A stretch of 6,847 nt of DNA from an uncultured Acidobacteriota bacterium (GTDB taxonomy: Bacteria; Acidobacteriota; Blastocatellia; Pyrinomonadales; Pyrinomonadaceae). Both the position numbers and the translations under genes were made by a program. The notes below the pieces were generated by a model, which was given only the letters and a program-made list of their open reading frames with translations, was not told the origin of the DNA and searched no databases. The stretch lies in contig CADEFG010000271.1 of NCBI GenBank assembly GCA_902826505.1, positions 1 to 6,847 of the forward strand. Direction: 5' to 3'. Shown in pieces: positions 5,844 through 6,847 of the stretch (position 1 is the first letter of the stretch; every line of letters begins with the position of its first letter).

Positions 5844-5941
5844 TGTCAAAAAAGAGACCCAAAACTACCTTCAAAATGTTTCGTAAATTACGGTTAATCA
5901 GAGTCAAAAATTACTTGTCAGAAAACTACTCTTTTTTGACA
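5844..5941. repeat. MITE-like segment with 13-base terminal inverted repeats
   Basis: TGTCAAAAAAGAG (5844-5856) and CTCTTTTTTGACA (5929-5941) are perfect reverse complements enclosing 72 non-coding bases. Size and terminal repeats fit a miniature inverted-repeat element or a decayed IS remnant. A TTAG occurs near both outer edges (5838-5841 and 5942-5945), but two bases off on the left, so a target duplication is not clean. No transposase is present. A long-loop hairpin in RNA is the alternative. Confidence 0.45.
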
Positions 5942-5986
5942 TTAGATATTTCGCAAATTGATTGCTAATTTTATTTAATAAGACAA

Positions 5987-6073
5987 ATGGCGGAAAAGGC
6001 AAAGGAATTTGGAAAAAGCCGCAGCGAGATTTATCAAGGGAATCTGCCTGATGGAGTGAAGGAGCATCATTAA
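5987..6073 (+). CDS. Doubtful 28-residue ORF before the Crp/Fnr gene
   Basis: Frame from the ATG at 5987 to TAA at 6071-6073, encoding a hydrophilic peptide that starts MAEKAKEFGKSRSEIY and ends in GVKEHH. I do not recognise it. No Shine-Dalgarno precedes the ATG, and the frame stays open only a few codons upstream (stop at 5966-5968). The composition looks protein-like, so it may be the surviving C-terminal end of a lost gene rather than an expressed peptide. It ends 20 bases before the ATG of the next gene. Confidence 0.25.
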   Translation: MAEKAKEFGKSRSEIYQGNLPDGVKEHH

Positions 6074-6093
6074 CATTTTTGAGATACGAGCTA

Positions 6094-6681
6094 ATGAATC
6101 ACGACCGAATAATAAGCAATATCAATCGGTGGATAAAACTAACAGATGAAGAGATTGATTTTTTTACATCACGCTTGAGTCATCGAAAAATCCGCCGAAA
6201 GCAGTATGTCTTGCAAGAAGGCGATATTTGCGGGCATTATACGTTTGTCAATAAGGGATGTCTGCGGCTTTATACGGTTGATGGCAATGGAATCGAACAT
6301 ATTTTGCAGTTCGCACCTGAAGATTATTGGGTTGCCGATATTGGCAGTTTTCATCAAGAAGTTCCGACTTCGCTTTACATAGACGCTCTTGAACCGACGG
6401 AGATTTTGCAGATTTCCAAGCCTGATTTGATTTCGACATTTGAAAAATTTCCCGCTTTTGATCGGGTTTTTCGGATTATGGTCGAAAACGCTTTTGTCGG
6501 TCTGCAAAAAAGAATTTTGCAAAACATCAGCTCCACCGCTGAAGAAAGATATTTAACTTTCTTCAAAAGCTATCCGCAACTCGTCAACCGCCTCCCGCAA
6601 ACCCAAATCGCTTCCTACATTGGCATCACGCCCGAATTTCTCAGCAAACTCCGCAAAAACTTGGCCATGAAAAAACTATAA
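6094..6681 (+). CDS. Crp/Fnr-family transcriptional regulator
   Basis: A 195-residue protein with an N-terminal cyclic-nucleotide-binding-type beta-barrel (about 25-110; YVLQEGDICGHYTFVNKGCLR is its start, broken by my residue numbering at 38-58), a dimerisation helix (about 110-140) and a short C-terminal helix-turn-helix (LPQTQIASYIGITPEFLSKL, 167-186). The HTH pattern and the length are typical of the Crp/Fnr proteins abundant in Bacteroidota and some other phyla. The cAMP-contacting Arg/Ser pair of E. coli CRP is not seen in the barrel, and there is no Fnr cysteine cluster, so the signal is unknown. I chose ATG at 6094; an in-frame TTG at 6079 adds five residues but has AAGGAG 14 bases away, too far. 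The Shine-Dalgarno is weak for either. It has no partner gene in the window, and a hairpin terminator follows. Its target is unknown; the gene downstream is one candidate. Confidence 0.9.
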   Translation: MNHDRIISNINRWIKLTDEEIDFFTSRLSHRKIRRKQYVLQEGDICGHYTFVNKGCLRLYTVDGNGIEHILQFAPEDYWVADIGSFHQEVPTSLYIDALEPTEILQISKPDLISTFEKFPAFDRVFRIMVENAFVGLQKRILQNISSTAEERYLTFFKSYPQLVNRLPQTQIASYIGITPEFLSKLRKNLAMKKL

Positions 6682-6706
6682 AATGAGTGTGTCCACGCTC
6701 CGACTC

Positions 6707-6734
6707 AAATTCTTAAACTCGATTAAGAATTTTT
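6707..6734 (+). terminator. Hairpin terminator after the Crp/Fnr gene
   Basis: AAATTCTTAA (6707-6716), loop ACTCGA, then TTAAGAATTT (6723-6732): a perfect 10-base stem running into a T tract (five Ts at 6730-6734). It lies 26 bases after the stop. The stem is AT-rich, so efficiency may be modest. A second pairing of 6723-6729 with TTCTTAA (6733-6739) competes with it. Confidence 0.6.
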
Positions 6735-6841
6735 CTTAACTTAGTTTATTAAGGAATTTTTTCATTGAGGGCATTCTTCAAACATCAGCAACGGCAGTTC
6801 TTTTTTAGATGTGTTGAAACTGTCAGTTAGCAAAAAAGAAA

Positions 6842-6847
6842 AAGGAG
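6842..6847 (+). promoter_or_regulatory. Probable ribosome binding site of a gene beyond the right edge
   Basis: AAGGAG are the last six bases. Together with the terminator upstream and the non-coding stretch from 6735, they suggest a plus-strand start codon within about 10 bases past the edge. The palindrome AACTGTCAGTT (6818-6828) just before it could be an operator. Confidence 0.35.

Larger units (their letters stand above)
5674..6093. other. Long intergenic region with repeat, gene remnant and MITE-like segment
   Basis: About 420 bases without a convincing gene. In order it holds a 23-base leader after the SRAP stop, the right direct-repeat copy with a umuC-tail remnant, two AGTCCT motifs (5804-5823), a 98-base segment bounded by 13-base inverted repeats, an AT-rich stretch, and a 28-codon doubtful ORF just before the Crp/Fnr gene. 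I saw no clear terminator after the SRAP gene. Confidence 0.6.

Noticed and set aside
6079..6093. TTG start for the Crp/Fnr protein
   Set aside because: AAGGAG is 14 bases away and the added residues RYEL do not extend the family fold; ATG at 6094 is simpler, though neither has a strong site.

Overview
The window looks like part of a conjugative or integrative element, or a plasmid, from a Gram-negative bacterium. It has three parts: a type IV secretion (T4SS) gene cluster, an SOS-type translesion-synthesis locus, and a Crp/Fnr-family regulator. The cluster order, a secreted lytic transglycosylase and pilin-type signal peptides imply an envelope with periplasm. No rRNA, tRNA or marker gene fixes the taxon. 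Moderate base composition and protein style would fit Acidobacteriota (Blastocatellia-like) or a neighbouring phylum, and the Crp/Fnr protein resembles Bacteroidota-type regulators. This placement is a guess.

Positions 1-1828, minus strand: a compact operon read right to left. It encodes a VirB2/TrbC-like pilin (1409-1828), a VirB3/TrbD-like inner-membrane protein (1072-1404) and the first 354 residues of a VirB4/TrbE-like ATPase that runs off the left edge (1-1062). The genes are 4 and 9 bases apart. Positions 2066-3058, plus strand: a divergent secreted SLT-type lytic transglycosylase, plausibly the VirB1-like enzyme that opens peptidoglycan for the transfer channel.

Positions 3119-4892, minus strand: umuD and umuC, overlapping by 8 bases, encoding a self-cleaving UmuD and a Y-family polymerase with intact catalytic residues. 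Divergent from umuD across a 133-base AT-rich promoter region is a SRAP (YedK/HMCES-type) gene (5026-5673), whose family crosslinks to abasic sites in single-stranded DNA. Between them lies an 11-base inverted repeat with one mismatch, a candidate shared operator.

The most interesting structure is a direct repeat flanking the whole umuC-umuD-SRAP block. The left copy (3070-3151) covers the umuC 3' end and its downstream spacer; the right copy (5697-5778) holds a decayed remnant of a second umuC 3' end beside the same spacer. The non-coding 36 bases are identical, whereas the umuC-tail part has diverged. This suggests the block is an exchangeable cassette of about 2.6 kb.

Positions 5674-6093 are mostly non-coding: the repeat and umuC remnant, a 98-base MITE-like segment with perfect 13-base terminal inverted repeats, and a 28-codon doubtful ORF. 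A Crp/Fnr-like regulator follows (6094-6681) with a hairpin terminator. The last bases carry a strong ribosome-binding-site sequence, suggesting another plus-strand gene begins just past the right edge.
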